Notes: generated by a model from the sequence alone, not told the origin. A stretch of DNA of 64,000 nt from Pseudogracilibacillus sp037072025 (GCF_037072025.1 NZ_JAXHDD010000008.1:54128-118127), one strand, 5' to 3'; positions 1-8,623 are shown, counted from the stretch's first letter. Numbers and translations: made by a program.

Positions 1-2
1 CA

Positions 3-467
3 TTTGAGAGTAAAAAAACGAATGATTTAATCGATCATTCTTTTAGAGCTATCATTCAACAAAATAGCAAGGATCAAGTAACATTACAGACAATAATTTC
101 TGGTGATGAATGGAACGACAATATTTACAATTATTACAGTCGCTTAATAAAAGACTTACAAAGGGATTATAATATAAAATTTACCAGAAATTTCACTTGT
201 TTAAAGTTCAATGTCAGTGGTATAATTAAAGATGGGTCTTTATTTGACGAATTTTGGAAGAAAATGAAAGTTGTACATAGGATAGAACAGTATGACAATG
301 TTCAACAATCAATATACGAAAAAGAATTCTATGGTTATTCTCCTTCTTTAGGAGAAGAAATTATTGTAAATAACGAAAAAATAAATTTCCAAATCGCTTT
401 GAAAAAAATCACACAAAATAAAACAGAAATAATTGTAGGAACGCCTATGATATTGAATGAATATTAA
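3..467 (+). CDS. ywmB: YwmB-family protein, 3' part (gene runs off the left edge)
   Basis: The frame is open from base 3 to the TAA at 465-467, so this is the C-terminal 154 residues of a longer gene cut by the window edge. The ATG at 264 is internal, because coding-like sequence continues upstream of it without a stop. The identification rests mainly on position: in B. subtilis the YwmB gene lies directly upstream of murAA and spoIID, as here. YwmB proteins are secreted or membrane-linked proteins of unclear function with a TATA-binding-protein-like fold. The gene ends 33 bases before the murA start, so the two are probably co-transcribed. Family assignment is likely but not proven by motifs. 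Confidence 0.6.
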   Translation, partial: FESKKTNDLIDHSFRAIIQQNSKDQVTLQTIISGDEWNDNIYNYYSRLIKDLQRDYNIKFTRNFTCLKFNVSGIIKDGSLFDEFWKKMKVVHRIEQYDNVQQSIYEKEFYGYSPSLGEEIIVNNEKINFQIALKKITQNKTEIIVGTPMILNEY

Positions 468-500
468 TATACTGAACAGAAATTGAAGGAGAATTGTCAG

Positions 501-1832
501 ATGGATAAAATCGTTGTAAAAGGTGGCAAGAAATTAAACGGGAATGTTAAAATTGAAGGAGCAAAAAATGCAGTTCTTCCCGTACTGGCAGCAAGCTTAA
601 TTGCGAGCGAAGGAAAGAGTGTAATTTATGATGTTCCAACTTTAGACGATGTATTTATAATAAACGAGGTATTAAGAAATTTAAACGCAAAAGTCCAATT
701 CAAAAATAATAAAGTAATTATTGATGCCACAAGTGCTTTAGAGACAGAAGCGCCTTTTGAATATGTCCGGAAAATGAGAGCTTCTGTACTTGTTCTAGGT
801 CCACTACTTGCAAGATATGGCCATGCAAAAGTTGCTTTACCTGGTGGATGTGCGATCGGATCCCGCCCAATTGATCTTCACTTAAAAGGATTTGAAGCGA
901 TGGGAGCAAAAGTGAACTTTGGCAATGGCTTTGTAGAAGTTTATGTAGATGGAAGACTCCAAGGAGGAACAGTCTATCTAGATGTTGCAAGTGTAGGTGC
1001 GACAGAAAATATTATGATGGCAGCAAGCTTGGCAGAAGGAAAAACAGTCATAGAAAATTGTGCAAAAGAACCAGAAATAGTTGATTTGGCAAATTATTTG
1101 AATAAAATGGGTGCTAAAATTGTTGGCGCAGGTACGGAAACAATCCGAATTCATGGAGTAGAGAAGCTTCATGGAGTTGAACATACGATTATCCCAGATC
1201 GGATTGAAGCAGGTACGTTTATGGTTGCTGCTGCGGTAACTGGTGGAAATGTATTAGTGGAAAATGTCGTGACAGAACATCTTAGACCGTTAATTGCAAA
1301 ATTACGGGAAATGGGTGTGGAAATTACAGAAGAGGAAAATGGCGTTCGCGTCAATGGACCAGAAAACTTAAAAGCTACAGATATTAAAACTTTACCACAT
1401 CCAGGCTTTCCAACTGATATGCAATCACAGATGATGGTAGCTATGTTACGTGCAAAAGGAACAAGTGTAGTAACAGAAACGGTATTTGAAAATCGTTTTA
1501 TGCATGTCGAGGAATTCCGTCGGATGAATGCGAATATGAAAATAGAAGGTCGTAGTGTAATTGTAGAGGGATTATGTAACCTACAAGGTGCCCAAGTGCA
1601 AGCGACAGATTTACGAGCTGCAGCTTCATTAATTCTGGCTGGTCTTTGTGCAGAGGGACAAACAGAAGTAACAGAGCTTTATCATTTAGATCGTGGATAT
1701 GTAGATTTTGCCGAAAAGTTATATCGACTCGGTGCTGATATTCAACGAATTAAAAATGATAAAAAAGAAACGATAGATAATGTAATTAAACTTGATTTTA
1801 AAGCAAAAAATATTGCGATTGAAATCCCATAA
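501..1832 (+). CDS. murA: UDP-N-acetylglucosamine 1-carboxyvinyltransferase MurA
   Basis: MurA transfers enolpyruvate from phosphoenolpyruvate to UDP-GlcNAc, the first committed step of peptidoglycan synthesis in the cytoplasm. The protein has 443 residues, beginning MDKIVVKGGKKLNG and containing the catalytic-loop motif PGGCAIGSRP with the fosfomycin-target cysteine at residue 117. The substrate-binding KNAVLP motif lies near residue 22. The start at 501 is preferred over the in-frame TTG at 483 because the Shine-Dalgarno GAAGGAGA (485-492) lies 8 bases before 501 and would overlap the TTG start. Neighbours ywmB and spoIID indicate the MurAA-type paralogue. A hairpin terminator follows. Confidence 0.97.
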   Translation: MDKIVVKGGKKLNGNVKIEGAKNAVLPVLAASLIASEGKSVIYDVPTLDDVFIINEVLRNLNAKVQFKNNKVIIDATSALETEAPFEYVRKMRASVLVLGPLLARYGHAKVALPGGCAIGSRPIDLHLKGFEAMGAKVNFGNGFVEVYVDGRLQGGTVYLDVASVGATENIMMAASLAEGKTVIENCAKEPEIVDLANYLNKMGAKIVGAGTETIRIHGVEKLHGVEHTIIPDRIEAGTFMVAAAVTGGNVLVENVVTEHLRPLIAKLREMGVEITEEENGVRVNGPENLKATDIKTLPHPGFPTDMQSQMMVAMLRAKGTSVVTETVFENRFMHVEEFRRMNANMKIEGRSVIVEGLCNLQGAQVQATDLRAAASLILAGLCAEGQTEVTELYHLDRGYVDFAEKLYRLGADIQRIKNDKKETIDNVIKLDFKAKNIAIEIP

Positions 1833-1876
1833 TTTAGGTATAAAATAACAACTTCATCATATAATTATAATTAGTA

Positions 1877-1911
1877 AATAACAGGTAGAATTCTATCTGT
1901 TATTTTTTTTG
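1877..1911 (+). terminator. Rho-independent terminator after murA
   Basis: The inverted repeat AATAACAG...CTGTTATT, with a palindromic TAGAATTCTA core, is followed by a run of eight T. It separates murA from spoIID. Confidence 0.8.
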
Positions 1912-2035
1912 GTTGTTCATTTAAAATCTATGAAATCATTTAAATGGGTTCTAAAAACTAGGGAAAGTGTATATATTTTAATATAACAATAGATTAGATT
2001 TACTAGACTTAATATTAAGCAAGGAGGGAATACCA

Positions 2036-3139
2036 ATAAAAACGTTTAAAGGAGCTAAGTTAAAAACAAAGCGTCGTCGAAAAAAAATATTAAAAGCAAT
2101 ATCCAATCGTAATAACCCTCTATCTTCTAGTAATACTGCTACTCGAAATATAGTAGGATTGGTATTCTTTACCATCCTCTTGTTTGCGATTGTGTTAATT
2201 CCGACTTTAATTGTTATGATTCCGAAGTCGGACACTTATACAGAAGAAAATATTATGGAAGTCACAGTAGATGAAGAGGATATTGAGGTTTCACAGCTGA
2301 ATGTTTTTGTGGAAAGATCAGATTCAGGGGAAGTTGAAGAGATTCCACTAGAAAAGTATGTAGCATCTGTGGTGGCATCTGAAATGCCGGCTGAATTTGA
2401 AATGGAAGCATTAAAGGCACAGGCAATTGCAGCAAGAACATATATTGTAAATCACTTATTACATCAAGAAGAGGAAGAAAAAGTAGTTATTTCTGATACA
2501 ACAGAGCACCAAGTCTATAAAAATGATGATGAATTAAAAGCAACTTTAGGTTCCGACTATCATTGGAAAATGGAAAAAGTAAATGAAGCAGTAAAAGCAA
2601 CGAAAAATGAAATAATTACTTATGATAAGCAGCCGATTACTCCTACGTTTTTTTCAATGAGCAATGGTTATACGGAAGATGCAAAAAATTACTGGGGTAA
2701 TGAGTTGCCATATTTAAAAAGTGTTGAGAGCCATTGGGAAGAAAAGCATCCGGATTTTACAGAACAAATAGTATTTACACTTGATGAAATAAGTAGTAAA
2801 TTAGGTGTTTCTTTACAGGCAGGTGTATCCATTCCAATAAAAATAGTACGGACTGAAAGTAATCGTGTAAGTGAATTAACCATTCAAGATAAGACTTTTT
2901 CAGGACGGGAAGTAAGAGATATGCTCGGGTTAAGATCAAATGACTTTTCGATTAAACAAAAAAATGAACATCTTATTTTTACCACAAAGGGGTACGGCCA
3001 TGGTGTAGGCATGAGTCAGTATGGAGCCAACGGAATGGCTGAGGAAGGAAAAGGTTATAAAGACATCTTAACTTATTATTATCAAGACGTGGAAATAGAA
3101 ACAATTACAGAAGCGGCTCCAGCACTCGTGGCAAAATAA
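2036..3139 (+). CDS. spoIID: Stage II sporulation protein D (SpoIID), apparent ATA start
   Basis: SpoIID is a membrane-anchored lytic transglycosylase that works with SpoIIP and SpoIIM in peptidoglycan remodelling during forespore engulfment. The chain has a basic N-terminus, one transmembrane segment (about residues 42-62), and the SpoIID/LytB domain with the catalytic-type motif VVASEMPAEF (Glu at residue 116). A GYGHGVGMSQYGA motif lies near the C-terminus. The only in-frame canonical start, TTG at 2159, has no ribosome-binding site and would begin inside the membrane segment. An excellent Shine-Dalgarno AAGGAGGG (2021-2028) points to ATA at 2036, giving 367 residues starting (M)KTFKGAKLKTKRRRKK. 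No ATG, GTG or TTG lies in frame between 1979 and 2159. Either ATA is used or ATG has mutated. Confidence 0.85.
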   Translation: MKTFKGAKLKTKRRRKKILKAISNRNNPLSSSNTATRNIVGLVFFTILLFAIVLIPTLIVMIPKSDTYTEENIMEVTVDEEDIEVSQLNVFVERSDSGEVEEIPLEKYVASVVASEMPAEFEMEALKAQAIAARTYIVNHLLHQEEEEKVVISDTTEHQVYKNDDELKATLGSDYHWKMEKVNEAVKATKNEIITYDKQPITPTFFSMSNGYTEDAKNYWGNELPYLKSVESHWEEKHPDFTEQIVFTLDEISSKLGVSLQAGVSIPIKIVRTESNRVSELTIQDKTFSGREVRDMLGLRSNDFSIKQKNEHLIFTTKGYGHGVGMSQYGANGMAEEGKGYKDILTYYYQDVEIETITEAAPALVAK

Positions 3140-3142
3140 ATA

Positions 3143-3173
3143 AGAGAGCAGACATTTATGTTTGCTCTCTTTT
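3143..3173. terminator. Bidirectional terminator between spoIID and the serine hydrolase gene
   Basis: AGAGAGCA(GACA)...TGCTCTCT followed by TTT lies between two convergent genes. The upstream A-rich flank also supplies T residues for leftward transcription. Confidence 0.75.
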
Positions 3174-3183
3174 AAGATTTTGT

Positions 3184-4260
3184 TTAAGATAGATGGGATT
3201 TAAAAATAGAATCAGCAATATTCACATTTACCATTTCTTCTAATCCAGTAATCATTTTAATTAGTCTTATAAATGGTATCTGTATAGTAGAATAAATAAC
3301 TACCCCCAGCTTGTGTTCTTTCATAAACCCACAGTAAGTGTGAAAACCTATAGTTGTTCCTCCATGATGAATAACTGGAGTATCAGCCCACTTTTTATTT
3401 TCTATCATCCAGCATAATCCCATTTCGATCTGTTTAGTAGCCTTAACAGATTGTTTTTCATGTGTAAGAGCAATCGCTTCACGTAAGGGGCTTTCTCTCA
3501 AGCCAATTTGATGTTCTACATATGTTAGCATATCATTCATTGTACTTTTGATTGCTCCAGCACCATTAATTGCAGGAAGTTCGATAGGGGGTACTAAATT
3601 ACCTTTTTTGTCATATGCTTGCACGTATCGATCGAGATGAGACTTATTTACTGTAATAAATGTATCGTTCATTTCTAATGGTTTTAAAATCTCTGTTTTT
3701 ATCGCTTCTTCATACGCCATGCCAAGTATGTCGGATAACGTATTTGCAAGTAAGCCAAGGCCAATATTAGAATATACGAATTTTTTTCCAATCTCTCTTT
3801 TTATTTTGTAAGTCGTAAAAAATCGATCTAAATCAGCAGGTGAAAAATCTTTATACGGATTACTTTTCCTTTCTTTATTTTCTTTGAGTTGTCTTCGAAT
3901 CGTCTTCATGTCCTCTCTTGGTAAACCTGAAGTATGTGTTGCTAAATGACGAAAGGTTACTTCTTTTCCATTATAAGTTAGTGCTTGTTTGTACTCCGGT
4001 TTAAATTTACTAATTGGTTCATCTAGTGAAATAATATTTTCAGTAAGTAACTTTGCCAATAATAAACTAGTAAATGTTTTTGTTGTTGAGCCGATTTCAA
4101 AATATAGATCTCCCAAATCTGTATCAGCACGTTTATTTCCGTCTTCAAGTAGTCCAATATACTCCCGTTCCCCGTTCTTCACCATACCGACGACAATACT
4201 TGCTTTTTTAGCTCGGGATGCTTCTTTTCTCATTAAATAGATGGTACTTTCTCTAATCAT
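3184..4260 (-). CDS. Serine hydrolase of the beta-lactamase / penicillin-binding class C family
   Basis: This 358-residue protein has the three active-site motifs of the class C beta-lactamase-like serine hydrolases. They are SxxK as S58-T-T-K61, YxN as Y163-S-N165, and an HGG box at 299-301 in the position of the KTG motif. Such proteins include esterases, D-aminopeptidases and PBP4*-like proteins, so true beta-lactamase activity cannot be inferred. No signal peptide is evident, suggesting a cytoplasmic location. It lies head-to-tail with a MarR regulator, and both upstream regions carry a shared palindromic sequence, suggesting joint control. The pair sits between spoIID and spoIIQ, adjacent loci in B. 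subtilis, so it looks like a lineage-specific insertion. Confidence 0.85.
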   Translation of the reverse strand: MIRESTIYLMRKEASRAKKASIVVGMVKNGEREYIGLLEDGNKRADTDLGDLYFEIGSTTKTFTSLLLAKLLTENIISLDEPISKFKPEYKQALTYNGKEVTFRHLATHTSGLPREDMKTIRRQLKENKERKSNPYKDFSPADLDRFFTTYKIKREIGKKFVYSNIGLGLLANTLSDILGMAYEEAIKTEILKPLEMNDTFITVNKSHLDRYVQAYDKKGNLVPPIELPAINGAGAIKSTMNDMLTYVEHQIGLRESPLREAIALTHEKQSVKATKQIEMGLCWMIENKKWADTPVIHHGGTTIGFHTYCGFMKEHKLGVVIYSTIQIPFIRLIKMITGLEEMVNVNIADSIFKSHLS

Positions 4261-4290
4261 TTTTACTCCTCCTTAATTTAAAGAACTTAA

Positions 4291-4310
4291 TAATTAATTA
4301 AGCTTAACTA
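4291..4310. promoter_or_regulatory. Possible MarR operator upstream of the serine hydrolase gene
   Basis: TAATTAAG directly abuts CTTAACTA, giving the palindrome TTAAGCTTAA. The same two half-sites, with TCAA between them, recur upstream of the MarR gene. Binding by that regulator is inferred. Confidence 0.4.
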
Positions 4311-4392
4311 TTTTACAAGATAAGAAACCAGCATGGCTTCGCATAGCGTAGCCACCATCTATCATGAAAATAGATTGTTTTCATACAAAGTA

Positions 4393-4833
4393 TTATTTCA
4401 TCGTATCAATTGTAATTTGTTTTAAATCCAATAGTATGTCTCGAAATTGGGTTAATTTTTCCTCGCCTAATTTAGCATATAATTTTTCCGTAATAATCAG
4501 ATCAATTTTTTCTTGCTTCTTGATATATTCAGCACCTTTAATAGCTAAACTTACAAGGATTTCTCTTCTGTTTTTTTCATTTATTTCCCTTTTTAGATAG
4601 TTCATTTCTTCTAGCTTTGAAACTTGCTGACTTGCAGCGCTCGGTGTTATTTCTAATTTATCGGCAATTTCTCGAATTGTTAAATTTTTGTTTGTATCAA
4701 TGATTGTTAATAGGAGATCTTGAGCAGAGGTAATATTCTCATCAAGTAACTCGTTGTATCTTTGGTAAATTTGATTATTAATAAATTGTGTTGCATCATT
4801 AATTTCCTTTACGATTAAATGTAAATTTTTCAT
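4393..4833 (-). CDS. MarR-family transcriptional regulator
   Basis: A 146-residue protein with a winged helix-turn-helix at about residues 45-105. The recognisable stretch is LTIREIADKLEITPSAASQQ, followed by a wing with basic residues (KREINEKNRRE). MarR proteins are dimeric repressors that bind palindromes and usually respond to small phenolic or toxic compounds. The start is the ATG at 4833, with AAAGGAGG about 10 bases upstream; two TTG codons just before it are alternatives. It is followed in the same direction by the serine hydrolase gene after a 130-base gap containing a weak hairpin. The ligand is unknown. Confidence 0.88.
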   Translation of the reverse strand: MKNLHLIVKEINDATQFINNQIYQRYNELLDENITSAQDLLLTIIDTNKNLTIREIADKLEITPSAASQQVSKLEEMNYLKREINEKNRREILVSLAIKGAEYIKKQEKIDLIITEKLYAKLGEEKLTQFRDILLDLKQITIDTMK

Positions 4834-4852
4834 CAACAATTAACCTCCTTTA

Positions 4853-4873
4853 ATAATTAAGTCAACTTAACTA
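4853..4873. promoter_or_regulatory. Possible MarR operator upstream of the marR-like gene
   Basis: TAATTAAG-TCAA-CTTAACTA lies just upstream of the Shine-Dalgarno of the MarR gene, consistent with autoregulation. It repeats the half-sites at 4291-4310 with a 4-base spacer. Confidence 0.4.
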
Positions 4874-5006
4874 TATCAAGTTTTATTAATAAAGCAATAG
4901 GTATTTTCTCTTAATCTAAGAAAGAATCAATAAAATTTGAAAAATCTATTTATTTCATGTATATATTTTTCAGATTCTGTTCACAATGGTGGATGAGGTG
5001 ATAAAT

Positions 5007-5897
5007 ATGAAAGAAGTTCCAAACGAATCCAAAAAGAAATGGACTCGTATATTCAAGAAGAAATGGTTTTTCCCAGCGCTATATATTGTAATTGCCGCAT
5101 TTCTTCTAACTGGAGTTGTCTGGTACCAAAATGTACAAAGTAATTTAATAGAAGGACTGGATGATAACGAACAATCAGATAGTTATAATCCAAGTTATTT
5201 TGATGAGGATGCAGAATCTGTTTTACAACAACAAGAAGTAATTAAAATGCCTGTAGATGAAGAAGTGCAAACAGAAATAGTAACTAAATTTTACGATTAC
5301 AACGCAGAACAAGAAGAGCAAGAAAAAGGTCTAACTCTATATAACAATCGCTACTATCAGAGTACAGGTGTTGATATTGCATCAAGTGATGGAAAAGCTT
5401 TTGATGTAATTGCTTCCTTAAGTGGAACAGTTACAGAAGTTAAAGAAGATCCACTACTCGGAAATGTCGTTGTAATGTCTCATGGTGAAGATATTACAAC
5501 ATACTATGCAAGTTTAGGAGAAGTAGCTGTTGAACCTGGTGCAGATATAAAACAAGGTGATAAGCTAGGTACTGCTGGGAAAAATTTATTCAGCGAGGAA
5601 AGTGGCACACATGTTCATTTTGAAATTCGAAAAGGGGAAACAGAAGTAAACCCAGAAGATTTTTTCAATGAGCCATTAAATAAATTGGTAGATTTTAATG
5701 TAGAAGAACAAGAAGAGCCACAAGCTGAAGAAAAAAATGAAGAGGAACCTGAAGCAAATGAAGAAGACGCTGAAAATGGAACAGATTCAGACGTTGATCT
5801 AGATGAAGAGGAAGAGAACGAGAAAGACGCTGAAGAGGATTCTGAAGAAAAAGATGCGGAAGCAAACCAAAATTTATCTTTCTCAATTACTGCATAA
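5007..5897 (+). CDS. spoIIQ: Stage II sporulation protein Q (SpoIIQ), degenerate M23 peptidase
   Basis: SpoIIQ is made in the forespore and forms the inter-membrane channel and zipper with mother-cell SpoIIIAH. The N-terminus is basic, with one membrane segment at about residues 21-40, followed by an extracellular LytM/M23 domain (about 105-215) and a very acidic tail (about 225-290). The M23 zinc site is incomplete. The GVD aspartate (D123) and the HVH pair (H202, H204) are present, but the first histidine is replaced by S119 (QSTGVD), as known for B. subtilis SpoIIQ. The chosen ATG (5007) has AGGTGA 7 bases upstream; the earlier ATG at 4986 has none. Length is 296 residues, slightly long because of the acidic tail. 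Confidence 0.93.
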   Translation: MKEVPNESKKKWTRIFKKKWFFPALYIVIAAFLLTGVVWYQNVQSNLIEGLDDNEQSDSYNPSYFDEDAESVLQQQEVIKMPVDEEVQTEIVTKFYDYNAEQEEQEKGLTLYNNRYYQSTGVDIASSDGKAFDVIASLSGTVTEVKEDPLLGNVVVMSHGEDITTYYASLGEVAVEPGADIKQGDKLGTAGKNLFSEESGTHVHFEIRKGETEVNPEDFFNEPLNKLVDFNVEEQEEPQAEEKNEEEPEANEEDAENGTDSDVDLDEEEENEKDAEEDSEEKDAEANQNLSFSITA

Positions 5898-5948
5898 GTT
5901 TTAAAAAAATTATAAAGATAAACATTGGCATATCAGCTAATAAGAATG

Positions 5949-5979
5949 AGCCCTAAGATATTAAGAGGGGCTTTTTTTT
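5949..5979 (+). terminator. Terminator after spoIIQ
   Basis: AGCCC...GGGGCT hairpin followed by eight T residues. Confidence 0.8.
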
Positions 5980-5984
5980 GTCCT

Positions 5985-6617
5985 TTTAGGAGAGTGAAGG
6001 TGAACTACTCCATTAAAATTTATAGAAAATTCAGGTTAAACTCCTTGTCTTTTCCTAGAAAAGCTCAAAATTAATCATAAACAAAATTAATTGTTAATAA
6101 AATATGATTAACAGAGTAATCGCTTAATATCTGGGGTGCGAGTTAGTGAATCTTTTTTATAAGTAGAACTGATCGTATTAGCTTTCACTGTTTCATATTT
6201 TCCTAAAAAGATGCGGACCCATAGAACTGGGGAAAGCGGATAATGAATCTGAAAATGGTACATGGATATCGCAAAATGGGCAAGTCACGTATTTTGGGTC
6301 AATTGACGTAAGAAAAACTTATATTGATGAAATGAATGTTTTAGAAATCAGAACTAGCATTTATACATATTAAACCAAAAATAAGTTTTTCGTATAGAAA
6401 ATAGACGGTGACTAGTATTGTTAATGAGGAGAGCCCGCTTTCGTTTGTGACAATTAAAAAAAGAAGCAGATCACATTTGGAAAATGAAGCTAAACAAGTG
6501 TCGTAGTTTCTAAAACATTGGCGGATACCAACGTCCTTGTTTAATCGTAATAACATGTCAACACCGCACCTTGTCTCACTTAACACCTCAGAAAATCAAC
6601 ATAGGGAGGCGACCGGT
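5985..6617. other. Intergenic region upstream of spoIIID with one possible gene remnant
   Basis: No intact gene is visible. On the + strand a frame through about 6200-6374 reads as a short plausible peptide (…NGTWISQNGQVTYFGS…) ending at a TAA. It has no start signal or recognisable family, so it may be a decayed gene end. Nothing else could be supported. Confidence 0.3.
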
Positions 6618-6884
6618 GTGCATGATTACATCAAAGAGAGGACTATCCGGATAGGTAGATATGTCGTAGAGACAAGAAAAACCGTCCGTATGATAGCGAA
6701 AGAATTTGGTGTTTCGAAAAGCACGGTTCATAAAGATTTAACAGAACGTTTACCAGAAATAAACGCAGAACTTGCAAAACAAGTAAAAGAAATTTTGGAA
6801 TATCACAAATCGATACGTCATATCAGGGGAGGTGAAGCGACGAGGGAAAAGTATAGAATCGAACGTGAAAGCCAATCCGAGTAG
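6618..6884 (+). CDS. spoIIID: Stage III sporulation protein D (SpoIIID), mother-cell transcription factor
   Basis: SpoIIID is a small DNA-binding protein that activates and represses sigma-E-dependent genes and helps switch on sigma-K in the mother cell. The 88-residue chain begins (M)HDYIKERTIRIGRYVVE. It has a helix-turn-helix at about residues 23-42 (MIAKEFGVSKSTVHKDL) and the conserved SIRHIRGGEAT motif near the C-terminus. The start is GTG at 6618, with GGGAGG 8 bases upstream. The longer open frame from 6537 adds a non-conserved extension. In B. subtilis mbl follows directly; here a repeat-flanked island of about 2.6 kb intervenes. Confidence 0.96.
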   Translation: MHDYIKERTIRIGRYVVETRKTVRMIAKEFGVSKSTVHKDLTERLPEINAELAKQVKEILEYHKSIRHIRGGEATREKYRIERESQSE

Positions 6885-7044
6885 ATTTATTATCGAACAA
6901 GACTTGGAAGGGGGATGATTTATCGAAAAGGCTTTTGGGTGAATTTGTTTACTTATCCGGCCGGGGAACGTGTATTGTCCTTGGCTGGAGTTTTGATTTT
7001 AATGAAAGGAGTCTCTTTTACTGTGCGATTATCTAGAATTAATA

Positions 7045-7552
7045 CGATTTAACCAGCCAATTCCCGGAATAACCACGCAAATTTCAATTTAACCACGGGA
7101 AATCCCAAATAACCACGGAGAAGTCCGTTATCCAGCTAATTCTCGAAATAACCACGTAGAATGGGATTTAACCACGGGAGATTTAAAATAACCACGGCGT
7201 AATGATTTAACCAGCCAATTCCCGGAATAACCACGCAAATTTCAATTTAACCACGGGAAATCCCAAATAACCACGTAGAAGTCCGTTATCCAGCTAATTC
7301 TCGGAATAACCACGTAGAATGGGATTTAACCACGGGAGATTTGAAATAACCACGGCGTAATGATTTAACCAGCTAATTCCCGGAATAACCACGCAAATTT
7401 CAATTTAACCACGGGAAATCCCAAATAACCACGTAGAAGTCCGTTATCCAGCTAATTCTCGAAATAACCACGTAGAATGGGATTTAACCACGGGAGATTT
7501 GAAATAACCACGGGAACTTCAGAAATAACCACGGGGATTTCAAAATAACAAC
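7045..7552 (+). repeat. Left AACCAC array: 26 units at about 20-bp spacing
   Basis: Cores AACCAC (variants AACCAG, ATCCAG, AACAAC) start at 7051, 7071, 7091, 7111, 7130, 7150, 7170, 7190, 7209 and so on to 7547, nearly all 19-20 bases apart. Units alternate between TTTAACC and AATAACC. Eight units form a higher-order repeat of exactly 158 bp (7051, 7209, 7367), copied almost perfectly nearly three times. The bases between cores vary, with recurring GGGAAATCCC and CCAATTCCCGG. There are no fixed repeat-plus-unique-spacer units, so it is not CRISPR. The array lies just downstream of the minus-strand NERD gene. Confidence 0.9.
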
Positions 7553-7555
7553 AAA

Positions 7556-7592
7556 ACTAGAACCGCGCTGTAGGAAACAGCACGGTTCTAGT
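7556..7592 (-). terminator. Strong terminator downstream of the NERD gene
   Basis: A 16-bp stem ACTAGAACCG.GCTGT/ACAGC.CGGTTCTAGT with a 5-base loop, followed on the minus strand by TTTT. It lies between the NERD stop and the left array. Confidence 0.8.
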
Positions 7593-7600
7593 CAAAAAAT

Positions 7601-8623
7601 TTATTTATCTAATATTGAAGTAGTAAATATTTTTGGAATTGCATCTTGAGGAAATTTGCTTAATTCTGGTGACAAGTATTTTCTGTTTTTCTTCCCACCG
7701 ATTCTTTTTAAATTCATAGATGTAAGTAAATGATATACAGTGTTTTGAGTAGCAGTTTGTAGCAGGTTAGTGCAAATTCTCGATGTGATTTCTGACTCGT
7801 ATAAAAGAAAGTAATCTAATATAACTCGCTCATGTGCATCATAATCTGTTTGTCCACATTTGGGACAAATCCAATATCCGCGGTTCCTGTTCAATGGAAA
7901 GAAGTCACATTTTTCACAAGCGATTCCCTTGATGAAATGATTACTGTTCAAATTGTAAAAATTTACGAGATTAGAAAATAGAGGTTTATCGTATTTTATC
8001 ATCAAGTGATACAGTTTTTTTAAATCGTGAAAACTTATAATATATTCCTGGTATGAGTCATATATTTCTTCAAGTTTAAATATTAAATATTCCAAGGGGA
8101 TGAAACGTTCATTAAAAAGTGAATCATTTTCTTCGTTTCGAATAATGGAACTTGGATTGGTAGAAACGACCAATGTCACAATTGGAATTTTTATACCAAA
8201 TTGGCTCAACCAATTTTGTAAATGTCGCTTTTGAATTTTTGCCTGAAGAAGTGGATCGTTGTAGCTGGTTTTTTTAACTCCGTCAATTTGGATAAGTTGT
8301 TTGTTAGTAGCGTTATATTCCAAAGTGCCTTTAAGGTTTTTTGTTTCTAAATCAAAAATAAGTTTGGGCGTAAGTATGATGGAGTCCATTTGAAAATGTT
8401 TGAAGTGATTCTTTAATCTGAGGCTAGGAAGGTGGAAAAAATCTTTTTTCGGAAAAAGAGAAAGCTTGTAATCGACACTTGTTTCACCAAAGTGACCCGC
8501 TCGATACCTTTGATAATTTGCCTGAAGGCTTTCGTTATATCTATATTTTGGTTTTAACCTTCTAAATAGCGCTTCATGTGACAATAATTGATGCGATTTA
8601 TGACGTTTTTTAAATGAAATCAA
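7601..8623 (-). CDS. NERD-domain (nuclease-related) protein with C-terminal zinc ribbon
   Basis: This 340-residue protein has an N-terminal NERD domain with the conserved elements in order: GHFGE (E47), MDSIILTPK (D80) and LETKNLKG (E93-x-K95). These match a PD-(D/E)XK-type nuclease core with the catalytic acid residues retained. A four-cysteine zinc ribbon follows (C236, C239, C253, C256), then a C-terminal region that may bind DNA. The start is a TTG at 8623 with GGGAGGA upstream. The gene and an upstream membrane-protein gene form a minus-strand cassette enclosed by two AACCAC repeat arrays. NERD proteins are poorly characterised; a role in DNA processing is inferred from the fold, and a link to the arrays is a hypothesis from position. 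Confidence 0.82.
   Translation of the reverse strand: MISFKKRHKSHQLLSHEALFRRLKPKYRYNESLQANYQRYRAGHFGETSVDYKLSLFPKKDFFHLPSLRLKNHFKHFQMDSIILTPKLIFDLETKNLKGTLEYNATNKQLIQIDGVKKTSYNDPLLQAKIQKRHLQNWLSQFGIKIPIVTLVVSTNPSSIIRNEENDSLFNERFIPLEYLIFKLEEIYDSYQEYIISFHDLKKLYHLMIKYDKPLFSNLVNFYNLNSNHFIKGIACEKCDFFPLNRNRGYWICPKCGQTDYDAHERVILDYFLLYESEITSRICTNLLQTATQNTVYHLLTSMNLKRIGGKKNRKYLSPELSKFPQDAIPKIFTTSILDK

Noticed and set aside
2159..3139. SpoIID starting at TTG 2159
   Set aside because: There is no ribosome-binding site, the protein would start inside its membrane segment, and a strong Shine-Dalgarno lies 130 bases upstream in the same frame.
4959..5006. Sigma-F promoter for spoIIQ
   Set aside because: Expected biologically, and a GTATA-like -35 is present, but no convincing -10 matching the sigma-F consensus at the right spacing was found.
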